This document shows, piece by piece, positions 23,855-31,885 of a stretch of DNA of 35,282 nucleotides; within the stretch, counting starts at the first letter, position 1; the number at the start of each line of letters is the position of its first letter. The DNA lies in contig JADFPV010000027.1 of assembly GCA_022562155.1 (NCBI GenBank), positions 1 to 35,282 on the forward strand. Reading direction: 5' to 3'. This stretch comes from Chloroflexota bacterium (GTDB taxonomy: Bacteria; Chloroflexota; Dehalococcoidia; DSTF01; RBG-16-68-14). The translations under genes were made by a program, and so were the position numbers. The notes under the pieces were generated by a model. It had not been told where the DNA came from and did not search any database. It saw only the letters and a list, made by a program, of their open reading frames with translations.

Positions 23855-24248
23855 CGGTTATGCCGTTCTCGCCCACCGTCAAGAGGATGCGCTCCGGGTA
23901 CGACATACTTGGCGCTGTCATGTAGAATCTGGCCCGGTTCAGCTTCGATGGTGGCGGCTACACAAGCCATGTCGGGGCAGTCCTGAACCGGAACCTTCGT
24001 TCGTCCAGTACAAGCTGACCCTGTGTTTGTGTTTGATATCGCGTGTTATGTCGTGTATCATGTTGCGAAGGGCTGGTGGCCCAACGCACGCTGATGCGAC
24101 AACTAGTCGCAGGTGTGGGCCCCGCGGCAAGGACGCCTGAGGCAGGAACGCTCGACGAGCACGGACGTCGTCTATCAGATTCCCCCCGCGAACCTGATGA
24201 GTCGTTGTTAGCCGGCAACACCGCCCCCGCTATCTGAGGAGCAGTGCC
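23855..24248. other. 394-base intergenic region with a long leader
   Basis: No gene seen. The region contains the promoter at 24033-24061 and then about 180 bases of leader before the GTG at 24249, with GGGCTGGTGGCCC (24068-24080) as a small hairpin. I do not recognise a riboswitch class in it. Confidence 0.5.
24033..24061 (+). promoter_or_regulatory. Sigma-70-type promoter (TTGATA-17-TATCAT)
   Basis: TTGATA (24033-24038) and TATCAT (24056-24061) are exactly 17 bases apart. It faces the repeat/dockerin gene at 24249, so the transcript would have a leader of about 180 bases. Confidence 0.6.
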
Positions 24249-25832
24249 GTGAGGTATCCATTTCATTTAGGTAGAACGAACCGGCGCAGGCTGGTGATCC
24301 TTGGCCTGCCCATAGTCCTATTGGCGCTGGGAGTGGCCATTGCGATAGCGCTGGCGCCGGCTCCCGAGAGAGGATTTGACGTACCCGCGGCGGAGGCTGC
24401 CCGACCTAAGGTTCTAGTCATTGAGCTGAAGTACCGAAACTTCGGATTTGGCAGCCCTGTTACCGTCAACCTGGATCGAGACACTGGCAAAGCCCACTTC
24501 CGGCCTGGCCCGGACAGTAACCACGGTCCCAAGATCCTGAACGACGGCGACACAGTCTTCGTAGAAGCCGACGGGAGTGGAAACATCGGAAACAAAGTCC
24601 ATCTGGAGATTGCGGGCAAGAGCGAGCTGATCAGGCTGCACACGTCCTGCTCGAGACCGCTCCTTCGCGGCTTCCTCTACGGGCCTGACGGCAACGAGGA
24701 TCCCAACGACATCTCGGAGTTCGGCGGCGCAACGGGCTTCCAGTCCGGTTTCGAAGTCATCGATTACGTCTTGGACGCCACCCCCAACACAAACTGTCCA
24801 GCCGCGCCGCCGCCCACACCGACCATCACGCCCACACCCACCATCACGCCCACGTCAACCCCGCCGCCAGGACGCATCATCGTCTGCAAGGACACGAACC
24901 CGGAAACCACGGGCATCAGCTTCGACTTTGACACCGACATTCCGGGCATGAGGGACCCGGACCTAGAAGACGATGAGTGCGACAAACAGGGCGGGCTGGA
25001 CGCGCGCGACTACGAAATCACCGAGAACCCGGCGGCGGGATGGGTGCTGGACGACATCGACTGCCACGGGACTGCGTCGAGAAACATCGACGTGGACCTG
25101 GCAAATGAGACCGTGACGATCGACCTGCAGCCGGGCGAGGAGGTCGAGTGCACGTTCACCAATGTGCCCACGTCAACCCCGCCGCCAGGACGCATCATCA
25201 TCTGCAAGGACACCAACCCGGAAACCACGGGCATCAGCTTCGACTTTGACACCGACATTCCAGGCATGAGGGACCCGGACCTGGAGGACGATGACTGCGA
25301 GAAACAGGGCGGTCTGGACCCGCGCGAGTACGAAGTCATCGAAAACCTAATAGCGGGATGGCTGCTGGACGACATCGACTGTTTCGGGACTGGGTCGAGA
25401 AACATCGACGTGGACCTGGCAAGTGAGACCGTGACGATCGACCTGAAGCCGGGCGAGGAGGTCGAGTGCACGTTCACCAACGTGCCCATCGCCACGCCGA
25501 CCGCCACGCCGACCAACACGCCGACCAATACGCCGACCAACACGCCCACCGAAACGCCAACCGACACGCCGACCAGCACGCCCACCACGCCCGACGACCC
25601 ATGCAAGGGCTTCGCCATGGGCGACGCGAACGGCCCCAAGGCCAAGCCCGGGGACGAGCGCACAGTCAACAGCATCGACGCCGCCATCGTCCTGCAGTTC
25701 GATGCGCGTCTTATCAACTCGCTGAACTGCCCGAAGACCGCGGACGTGAACCTGGATGGCGAGATCAACTCCAGGGACGCCATGCTCATCCTCCAGTTCG
25801 TAGCACGCCTCATCTCTCACCTGCCGGTGTAG
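24249..25832 (+). CDS. Secreted repeat protein with C-terminal dockerin-type domain
   Basis: A 527-residue exported protein. The N-terminus has an RRR-preceded hydrophobic segment (15-37) ending in PAAEAA. An unassigned domain follows (50-180; KVLVIELKYRNFGF), then a Thr/Pro linker. Two tandem units of 106 residues (from about 201 and 307) each start GRIIxCKDTNPETTG and end VECTFTNVP, with a prealbumin/SpaA-like beta fold. A second Thr/Pro linker (about 417-445) is followed by a dockerin-like duplicate: SIDAAIVLQFDARLINSL and SRDAMLILQFVARLISHL, preceded by DANG/DVNLDGE Ca-loop residues. The GTG at 24249 follows GAGGAG. It is likely displayed on the cell surface or secreted; no partner cohesin is seen. 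Confidence 0.8.
   Translation: MRYPFHLGRTNRRRLVILGLPIVLLALGVAIAIALAPAPERGFDVPAAEAARPKVLVIELKYRNFGFGSPVTVNLDRDTGKAHFRPGPDSNHGPKILNDGDTVFVEADGSGNIGNKVHLEIAGKSELIRLHTSCSRPLLRGFLYGPDGNEDPNDISEFGGATGFQSGFEVIDYVLDATPNTNCPAAPPPTPTITPTPTITPTSTPPPGRIIVCKDTNPETTGISFDFDTDIPGMRDPDLEDDECDKQGGLDARDYEITENPAAGWVLDDIDCHGTASRNIDVDLANETVTIDLQPGEEVECTFTNVPTSTPPPGRIIICKDTNPETTGISFDFDTDIPGMRDPDLEDDDCEKQGGLDPREYEVIENLIAGWLLDDIDCFGTGSRNIDVDLASETVTIDLKPGEEVECTFTNVPIATPTATPTNTPTNTPTNTPTETPTDTPTSTPTTPDDPCKGFAMGDANGPKAKPGDERTVNSIDAAIVLQFDARLINSLNCPKTADVNLDGEINSRDAMLILQFVARLISHLPV
24851..25486 (+). repeat. Two tandem 318-bp coding repeats
   Basis: CACGTCAACCCCGCCGCCAG marks the start of each unit at 24851 and 25169, an offset of 318 bases or 106 codons. 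The copies are near-identical in long stretches, including synonymous positions, which points to recent duplication or gene conversion. Confidence 0.85.
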
Positions 25833-25990
25833 CAAACCACACCACGTCTAAGAGCTATTGAGGTCGATGACATCGCATGGTGCGTATGCTATCGTGGCGG
25901 TGTAGTGGGGCCACACGTACCGCCAGTCGCCGGATTGGGCATAGCTGGGCGTACCCATAGTGGCAGGCTTGCACTACGGAGGTTTCGACA

Positions 25991-27307
25991 ATGAAATTAG
26001 CGGATATCGATCTGCTCAACCTGGATAGGTTTGTCGAGGGTGTCCCCCACGAGGCCTTCAAGCTTCTTCGGAACGAGGCGCCCGTCTACCTGCACCCTGA
26101 GCCGAACGGCCCTGGCTTCTGGGTGCTGACCAAATACCACGACATCGAGAAGGCCTCTCAGGACTGGGCGGGCTACTCCTCCGCTCAGGGCGTCGTCGGC
26201 ATGAGCGAGTCTGAGTATGGAGGCGCCGGACAGGCTGCCAGCGGTTCGCAGACCGAGGGCCACTCAGAGACTGATGGCGCCCCGCAGGCGATGGGCGGCC
26301 TGGAGCTGATGATGCTCAACATGGACCCCCCTCGTCACACCAAGCTACGCAAGCTGGTCAACACGGGGTTCACCATGGCACGGATCAACCGGCTGGAGCC
26401 GGCCGTGCGCCAGGTGACGACCCAGATCCTCGACAAGGCTGCGCCGCGGGGTGAGTGCGACTTCGTGACAGAAATGGCTGCGGAACTACCTCTCCAGGTC
26501 ATCGCCGAACTGATCGGGATTCCCCAGGAAGACCGCCAGAAGATCTTCGAGTGGAGCAATCGCATGATCGGCAGCGCGGACCCCGAGTACCAGGTCTCGC
26601 CGGACGCCACGATGAACGCGGGCGTCGAAATGTACAGCTATGCCGAAAAACTGGCCAGCGAACGACGCGAGAACCCCCGGGACGATCTGATGAGCGTACT
26701 CGTCGGCGCGGAGGTCGACGGCGACAAGCTCAGCCAGCTTGAGATCGACATCTTCTTCCTGCTGCTGGCGGTGGCCGGCAACGAGACGACACGCAATCTC
26801 ATCTCCGGAGGTATGGTGGCCTTTTTCGACTATCCGGACCAGTGGGCCAGGCTCGTAAACGACCCCTCGCTCATGCCGACCGCGGTGGAGGAGATGCTGC
26901 GCTGGGTAAGCCCGGTGATGTACTTCCGGCGGACAACAATGAGCGATATGGAGATCCGGGGCCACCAGATCAAGAAGGGCGACAAGGTCACGCTCTGGTA
27001 CATCTCCGCCAACCGGGACGAGGAGGTCTTCGAAGACCCCGACCGCTTCGATGTCGGTCGCAGCCCCAACTTGCACCTGGCCTTCGGCGCCGGCGGGCCG
27101 CACAACTGTTTAGGCCTCAACCTGGCCCGGCTGGAGATCAGGGTCATGTTCGAGGAGTTGACTCGCCGGATGCCCGACATCCAGCAAGTCGACCCTGCTC
27201 AGCGACTTCGCTCGAATTTCATCAGCGGCATCAAGCACCTGCCCGTGAAGTTCACGCCTGAGAAGACAGCCCGGCAGACCGTTGACGAAGCGCCGCGAGC
27301 TACGTAG
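25991..27307 (+). CDS. Cytochrome P450
   Basis: A 438-residue soluble bacterial P450 monooxygenase. The heme-binding loop is FGAGGPHNCLG with C373 as thiolate ligand. The I-helix carries AGNETTRN (262-269), the K-helix has E301-x-x-R304, and MLNMDPPRHTKLRKLV (108-123) is the C-helix region. AGNETT is shared with CYP125/CYP142-like enzymes acting on sterol or fatty acid tails, but the substrate is not determined. Residues 71-103 are an unusual insert rich in Gly, Ser, Gln and Glu. The start at 25991 lies behind GGAGGTTTCGACA. The Rieske ferredoxin gene follows after 11 bases, making a catalytic/electron-donor pair; a reductase is not in the window. Confidence 0.96.
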   Translation: MKLADIDLLNLDRFVEGVPHEAFKLLRNEAPVYLHPEPNGPGFWVLTKYHDIEKASQDWAGYSSAQGVVGMSESEYGGAGQAASGSQTEGHSETDGAPQAMGGLELMMLNMDPPRHTKLRKLVNTGFTMARINRLEPAVRQVTTQILDKAAPRGECDFVTEMAAELPLQVIAELIGIPQEDRQKIFEWSNRMIGSADPEYQVSPDATMNAGVEMYSYAEKLASERRENPRDDLMSVLVGAEVDGDKLSQLEIDIFFLLLAVAGNETTRNLISGGMVAFFDYPDQWARLVNDPSLMPTAVEEMLRWVSPVMYFRRTTMSDMEIRGHQIKKGDKVTLWYISANRDEEVFEDPDRFDVGRSPNLHLAFGAGGPHNCLGLNLARLEIRVMFEELTRRMPDIQQVDPAQRLRSNFISGIKHLPVKFTPEKTARQTVDEAPRAT

Positions 27308-27318
27308 GGGAGACGGCG

Positions 27319-27633
27319 ATGGCCGACTTCGTGAAAGTAGCCGACCTGGCTGAGGTTCCACCGGGCGAGATCACGCTGGTGGACTTCCAGGGAGATGAGG
27401 TAGCCTTGGCCAACGTGAACGGCACGATCTACGCCTTCAGCGACACGTGTACGCACATGGCTGGCCGCCTGAGCCAGGGCCTGCTAGACGGCGCAATCGT
27501 CACCTGTCCGTTTCACGGTGGCCAGTTCGACGTCACAAGCGGAGAGGCGGTGGCCGCACCGCCGACCGAGAAGTTGACCACCTATCGCGTTCAGGTGAAC
27601 GACGGAGGAGAGATCCAGATATCCTCCGCCTAG
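27319..27633 (+). CDS. Rieske [2Fe-2S] ferredoxin
   Basis: A 104-residue soluble Rieske protein. The cluster ligands are C44 and H46 in CTHMAG and C63 and H66 in CPFHG. The full layout, with DFQGDEVALANVNG and the closing YRVQVND, matches the NirD/BphF-like ferredoxin type. The ribosome site GGGGAGACGGCG is strong. The 11-base gap to the P450 gene indicates one transcript, so it probably delivers electrons to that P450, though Rieske ferredoxins are more commonly partners of ring-hydroxylating dioxygenases. Confidence 0.95.
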   Translation: MADFVKVADLAEVPPGEITLVDFQGDEVALANVNGTIYAFSDTCTHMAGRLSQGLLDGAIVTCPFHGGQFDVTSGEAVAAPPTEKLTTYRVQVNDGGEIQISSA

Positions 27634-27819
27634 CGGGGCTGCCTTCTCTGTGAGGAATCACGGCGGACGTCATGCGCACTCGCATCTGCGAGGTGTTCAG
27701 CATCGAGTTCCGAACTCTGCCTTTCATCCAGTAGCGGACCGGAAACATAGCGCTGAGCGGCTGTATCGTATGTAGAGGTATGATAGTCGCGGTTCCAACC
27801 GGTACTTTGAGGAGACATC

Positions 27820-28224
27820 ATGCCAGCAGATGAGCTGAAGAGTCGCGAGTTCGCCGAATATCTGGAGGCTGACGAGAAGCTGCTGTATACGGGCCACGGG
27901 AACACCGGATCCATCTTCCGATTCTCGCTGTCAGTCCTGGCGCCTCTGATGGGTTGGAACAAGAAGGACCCTTTGCAACAGTGGCGCGTGGCTCTCACGG
28001 ACCGCAGGGTCCTCCTGGTTCGTCGCGATTCCAAGGAGGAGCGATCGGCCCGATTTGATGAACTGACCCAGGTCGAACTGAAGCGTTCGTTCGTTAACCG
28101 GACACTCATCCTGCGGTCCCGAGACGCCGATGATATTGAGTTGGGCCTCCCCAGGGCCCGCAACGACTACGGTGCGCTTGAGCAAGCGCTGGGTGAGGCC
28201 GCGCCGCACCTTATGACCGGGTAG
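27820..28224 (+). CDS. Bacterial PH-domain-like protein
   Basis: A 134-residue soluble protein. LEADEKLLYTGHGNTGS at the start, WRVALTDRRVLLVRRDSKEER in the middle and FDELTQVELKRSFVNRTLIL together have the pattern of bacterial pleckstrin-homology (bPH) domains. The C-terminal helix is LEQALGEAAPHL. The function is unknown; the family often mediates lipid or protein contacts. ATG at 27820 follows TTGAGGAGACATC. It has no operon partner. Confidence 0.8.
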   Translation: MPADELKSREFAEYLEADEKLLYTGHGNTGSIFRFSLSVLAPLMGWNKKDPLQQWRVALTDRRVLLVRRDSKEERSARFDELTQVELKRSFVNRTLILRSRDADDIELGLPRARNDYGALEQALGEAAPHLMTG

Positions 28225-28286
28225 CGGAGCCGCGACTCTACCGGGGGCCTGCTGGCCGCCACCGCTGTTCTTCAGACAACGTGTAA

Positions 28287-28751
28287 CTAAGAAGGGGCGT
28301 TTGAACCGCCAGGTGAGTCTGTAGGCTCCAGGACGACAACCGGGATCTGTCGGTCCGTCTTGGTCTGGTACTCCGCATAGGCCGGCCATGCCTCGACCGC
28401 CAGCGCCCACCAGCGCGTCCTCTCATCGCCACTCGCCTCGTGAGCGCCCATTTCGTACACGTTTGCGCCGTCCTGCAGCGTCACCGCCGGTGAGGCGATC
28501 AAGTTCAGGTACCAGACCGGATGCTTGGGAGCGCCGCCCATCGAAGCGATGACGGCGTATGTACCGTTTTCCTCGACGCGCATCAGGGGTGCCTTGCGTA
28601 CTTTGCCGCTATGGCGACCCTTCATGGTGAGGATGACGACCGGCTTGTCCTGGAGCGTCCCACCCTCGACGCCACCCGTAGACTCGTAAAGGGCCACCTG
28701 ATCAGCGGCGAACGACAGCGGGCTCGGCTCGTACTCTCCTTGGATCGGCAC
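28287..28751 (-). CDS. Deazaflavin (F420)-dependent nitroreductase-like protein
   Basis: A 154-residue protein of the DDN/DUF385 split-beta-barrel family. VVILTMKGRHSGKVRKAPLMRVEENGTYAVIASMGG is the typical F420-binding core, followed by HPVWYLNLIASPAVTLQDG and RTRWWALAVEAWPAYAEYQ. Members use reduced F420 to reduce nitro compounds, quinones or enones. The ATG at 28751 has no strong ribosome site nearby. It implies that the host makes or takes up F420, in line with Chloroflexota. It is convergent with the PH-domain gene. Confidence 0.93.
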   Translation of the reverse strand: MPIQGEYEPSPLSFAADQVALYESTGGVEGGTLQDKPVVILTMKGRHSGKVRKAPLMRVEENGTYAVIASMGGAPKHPVWYLNLIASPAVTLQDGANVYEMGAHEASGDERTRWWALAVEAWPAYAEYQTKTDRQIPVVVLEPTDSPGGSNAPS

Positions 28752-28830
28752 CCGGCGAGCGTAACGCGAAGCCCTCGCGCGCGCAAGCCCGTCAGTGGTC
28801 GCCTGGAGACAGGACCTTCGCCTAGATGTT

Positions 28831-30771
28831 CTACGGAGGCAGCATACCTAGCAGCCCTGCCGTAAACTGCAGGACCAGCGCCGCATCTATCGAGGTCACA
28901 TCGCCGTCCTGGTTGGCGTCCGCCAGGCCGGCGCACGGCAGCCCGCCGATCAACCCCGCGCCGAACTGGAGAATGAAGGCGGCGTCGATAGCGTTTACCG
29001 TGTCGTCACAGCTCGCGTCGCCAACCGGGCCACCCGGCGGAGGCGGTAGCGGCGTGCCGGTCGCCTGAGGTGTGACCGTCGGGGTCACTGTGGCCTCGTC
29101 CTCCGGTCCGACGATGAGGGTCCATCCAATCAGATCTCCTTGAGAGCCTTCTATGTCGTCCACGATGTGAAGAGTCCAGTTACCTGCCAGACTCTCCCCG
29201 TCGAAGGCCGAGAGCGGTTCATTTCGTCTGAACTCGCCAACTTTTGTTGGTGATGCATCTGTGCATTCGTCCTGGACTAGAGACGTAGCTTCATCGTTCA
29301 AGACCACGTCGATGCCGTCGTAGCCGCAAATACAGAATGCACAAGGCACCCCTGGGCGGTCCATCAGGACGATCGTAGTGCCGGTGTCGTCGTGGGTCAG
29401 CCTGATAACGAGATCACCCACGTTTGCGTCGATGTCCAGGGCTACATCGAGGTCGAGGATCGGTCTCTCGTCTTGGATAGTGATGCAGTCCATGACGCCT
29501 ACCGGATCATCCCCAGGGATAGCGAGTGGGGCTGGGAGTGAGTCGGAGAACGAGTCTCCAGAACCCACAGCGGTCGGGCACACCGCTGGAGGGCCCTCCA
29601 GACCGGCAATGATCGACCAATCGTTCAATGTGCCCAGCTGGCCTTCGTTCACATCCTGTACCTTAAGAGTCCACGTTCCCGCCATACTCTCTCCGCTGAA
29701 AGCGGGATTCGATACCGTTCGCTTGAACGTCCCCGAGAGGGTGGGAGTGCCGGGGCTGCATGCGGCGTCCACGTCAGGAGCCCCCGATCTAACCAGGATG
29801 ACATCGATGTCAGCGCCGGGGCACGGTTCGCCGCTTTCGGTCGTCGGAAAGAGAATAAGCAGCATGACCGAGTCCGTTTCCACGTGGGTTAAGGTTACGC
29901 CGAGATCCGCCACGCTTGGGTGGCTGATGTCAATTGCAACGCTCACACTGTTGATCGGCCGGGCGTCACTGATCGTGATGCAGTTCGTTGCTCCGTCGGG
30001 ATCATCGTCCGGGATGGGAAGCGGCGCATTGAGTTGAGCGGCGAAGACGTGGCCAGACCCAGAGGCTGGTGAGCATGGGACCGGCTGACCCGGACTGAGC
30101 GACCAGCCGTTTAAGGCCCCTGTTTCGGTGGGTTGTCCGTCATCTACCTCCAGCACCCAGGTCCCCGCTATGCTCTCGTCATCGAATTCGCTGAGGCGCT
30201 GACTCGGTCTGAAGGTCCCCGTGATCGATGGCGAGCCGGCGCCGCACTGATCGTCGACTGGAGAGTCGGCCGCGTCGTCCAAGGTCACGACGATGTCATC
30301 CCCGTCACAGTCCAGACCAAACAGGAGATCTACGCTACTCCCCGTATCTTCATGGGTGAGCGTGACAATGACGTCTCCGACCGCGGTGTGTTCGATATCA
30401 AGCGTGACCACCAGGGCCTCGATATTCGTATCAGCGTCTATGGTGATGCAGTCCTCCACCATGCCCAACCGGCCGTCTATGAATCCGTCGGGAATGGCGA
30501 GCGGTGCTGGGAGCGCGTCCGAAAACGCGTCGCCCGAGATAGTGGCAGGCGGGCAGACCGCCGGCGGCCCATCGAGACTGGCAGTGATTGACCAGTCGTT
30601 CAGGGTGCCCTGGTGCCCAGCGGCATCATCAAAGACACGAAGAGTCCAGGTTCCAGCTATGCTCTCCCCGTCTAAGCGGAAGAATCCCTCGTTTGGTCTG
30701 AACCTCCCCGAGAGGGTGGGAGTGCCGGGACTACACCCAACGTCAACCTCAAGGTTCTCTGAACTATCCAA
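28831..30771 (-). CDS. Multi P-domain and dockerin protein, C-terminal part of a split gene
   Basis: This 646-residue frame holds the end of one and three further complete P-domain units (proprotein convertase P/Homo-B-like), each with LPAPLAIP, DCITI, VVTLTHxDTG, DDIDVxLDD and GTWTLxVxD...GTLNDWSL. A Thr/Pro linker and a dockerin-type duplicate close it: TVNAIDAAFILQFGAGLIGGL and TSIDAALVLQFTAGLLGML, with DANQDGD. Its frame begins in mid-unit at a TTG (30771) without a ribosome site and stays open upstream as SPGNGQDCDVIL. It is therefore the continuation of the gene at 30672-31613. The whole protein would have about 910 residues with five P-domain units and would be extracellular. Confidence 0.85.
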   Translation of the reverse strand: MDSSENLEVDVGCSPGTPTLSGRFRPNEGFFRLDGESIAGTWTLRVFDDAAGHQGTLNDWSITASLDGPPAVCPPATISGDAFSDALPAPLAIPDGFIDGRLGMVEDCITIDADTNIEALVVTLDIEHTAVGDVIVTLTHEDTGSSVDLLFGLDCDGDDIVVTLDDAADSPVDDQCGAGSPSITGTFRPSQRLSEFDDESIAGTWVLEVDDGQPTETGALNGWSLSPGQPVPCSPASGSGHVFAAQLNAPLPIPDDDPDGATNCITISDARPINSVSVAIDISHPSVADLGVTLTHVETDSVMLLILFPTTESGEPCPGADIDVILVRSGAPDVDAACSPGTPTLSGTFKRTVSNPAFSGESMAGTWTLKVQDVNEGQLGTLNDWSIIAGLEGPPAVCPTAVGSGDSFSDSLPAPLAIPGDDPVGVMDCITIQDERPILDLDVALDIDANVGDLVIRLTHDDTGTTIVLMDRPGVPCAFCICGYDGIDVVLNDEATSLVQDECTDASPTKVGEFRRNEPLSAFDGESLAGNWTLHIVDDIEGSQGDLIGWTLIVGPEDEATVTPTVTPQATGTPLPPPPGGPVGDASCDDTVNAIDAAFILQFGAGLIGGLPCAGLADANQDGDVTSIDAALVLQFTAGLLGMLPP

Positions 30772-31613
30772 GATGACGTCACAGTCTTGCCCGTTTCCAG
30801 GTGAGTCAGGGTTACGACGACGTCTTTCACCCTTGTGTGGCTGATTTCGACGGCAACGCTCAGGTTGTTGATCGCCCGGCCGTCGCTGATCGTGATGCAG
30901 TCCCCTACTCCGGTTACATCGTCGTCCGGGATGGGAAGCGGGGCCTTGAGCTGAGCGGCAAAGACGACACCAGTCTCGGCCGTGACGTGACAGGGCCGAT
31001 TAAAGGAAGGGATGAGAGACCATGCCTCCAGCGCCCCCAGCTCTTCCACAAAGTGGTCGGAGATCTGAAGTGTCCAGGTTCCGGCGATGCCCTCATCGGC
31101 GAAGGCGCTCAGGGGCTCGCTGGGGGCGAGTGTGTCTAAGATCGTCGGAACGCCGGCAGCGCACTCATCTTCAAGCGGCAGGGCAGCGTCGTCGTCCAGT
31201 GTGACGTCGATGTCATCACCAGTGCAGCCTAGGCTGTCGATTGCTGGTGCCCCGGGCCTGTCAATCAAGGTGACACTGGTACCCGTATCCTCGTGAGTGA
31301 GCGTGACGACCAGATCTCCGACCCATGTGTGGCTGATGTCGAGAGCCACCGTCAGGCGATTGATCGTTCTGGGATCGTCAATTGTGATGCAGTCTTCGAC
31401 GCCGACAGGGTCATTGTCGGGAACAGGGAGCGGAGCTGGGAGGACAGCCAAGAACACATCTGCTGGACCCAAGGCCACAGCGCAGCCACCCGCGACTCCC
31501 TCCGCGCTCGCTTTCGCCTCGTAGCTTAGCGGCCCAGCCAGTACCGCCACTCCAAAGATCATGAGCAAAATCACGAACTGACGGTGTTTCAGCGCGCCTC
31601 TTATATCGCTCAC
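30672..31613 (-). CDS. Multi P-domain protein, N-terminal part of a split gene
   Basis: A 313-residue frame from a GTG at 31613. Residues 1-36 form a signal peptide (ILLMIFGVAVLAGPL ... SYEAKASA). One full P-domain-like unit (about 47-205) is followed by the start of the second (APLPIPDDD, DCITISDGRAINNL, VVVTLTHLETG). After LETGK the reading turns into unrelated sequence (TSSWIVQRT), while the next frame carries on with DCDVILDSSENL. In the other units some 20-30 bases lie between LTHxDTG and the next landmark, so a small deletion or frameshift near 30785-30815 seems to have split the gene. A sequencing error is the alternative. Confidence 0.8.
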   Translation of the reverse strand: MSDIRGALKHRQFVILLMIFGVAVLAGPLSYEAKASAEGVAGGCAVALGPADVFLAVLPAPLPVPDNDPVGVEDCITIDDPRTINRLTVALDISHTWVGDLVVTLTHEDTGTSVTLIDRPGAPAIDSLGCTGDDIDVTLDDDAALPLEDECAAGVPTILDTLAPSEPLSAFADEGIAGTWTLQISDHFVEELGALEAWSLIPSFNRPCHVTAETGVVFAAQLKAPLPIPDDDVTGVGDCITISDGRAINNLSVAVEISHTRVKDVVVTLTHLETGKTVTSSWIVQRTLRLTLGVVPALPPSRGGSDQTRDSSA

Positions 31614-31720
31614 AGTTCGCTACGAATCCGTTCTGATGCCATTTCCTGTAAGAGTGTACTGGGTGCGCGGCTCCATTAGGGACGTATACGACCGGTTCCT
31701 CGGCTCTGGTCTGAACCATC

Positions 31721-31885
31721 GTTGAATCTGGAGCGAGAGAAGAAGCTCAAACTCGCGACCCTCTGCTTGGAGGACAGGATTTCTACCACCGAGCTACCGC
31801 CGCTGGCGGGAGCCTGCCGCGACGATAGTCGATCTGCTCCTATACCGAATCAACCTCGACTCTGGTCGGGAAGATGTCCGCCGTG
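31721..31885. repeat. Duplicated tRNA-Gly/GH3-end segment, decayed copy
   Basis: A direct repeat of 22645-22808, in the same orientation and 9076 bases away. It contains the degenerate tRNA (31732-31803) and then the 3' end of a GH3 gene. Homology ends near TCCGCCGT at 31878-31885. Confidence 0.7.
31732..31803 (-). pseudogene. tRNA-Gly pseudogene
   Basis: It aligns without gaps to the intact tRNA-Gly at 22657-22728. The 5' arm GCGGCGG no longer pairs with CTCTCGC, the anticodon stem is disrupted (CCTGT versus GCAGA), and the T-loop reads GTTTGAGC. TCCA still follows the acceptor end. It cannot be charged as a normal tRNA. Confidence 0.85.

Noticed and set aside
25010-25813. Minus-strand frame over the repeat/dockerin gene, rich in Val/Gly repeats
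   Set aside because: It is the reverse complement of the Thr/Pro linker and tandem repeats.
30133-30591. Plus-strand frame over the P-domain gene
   Set aside because: Antisense to the repeats; no ribosome site and no recognisable domain.
22657-31803. Classical integrase attachment sites (attL/attR) at the two tRNA copies
   Set aside because: The duplication includes the tRNA 5' flank, the copies are only about three-quarters identical, and no integrase gene is seen.
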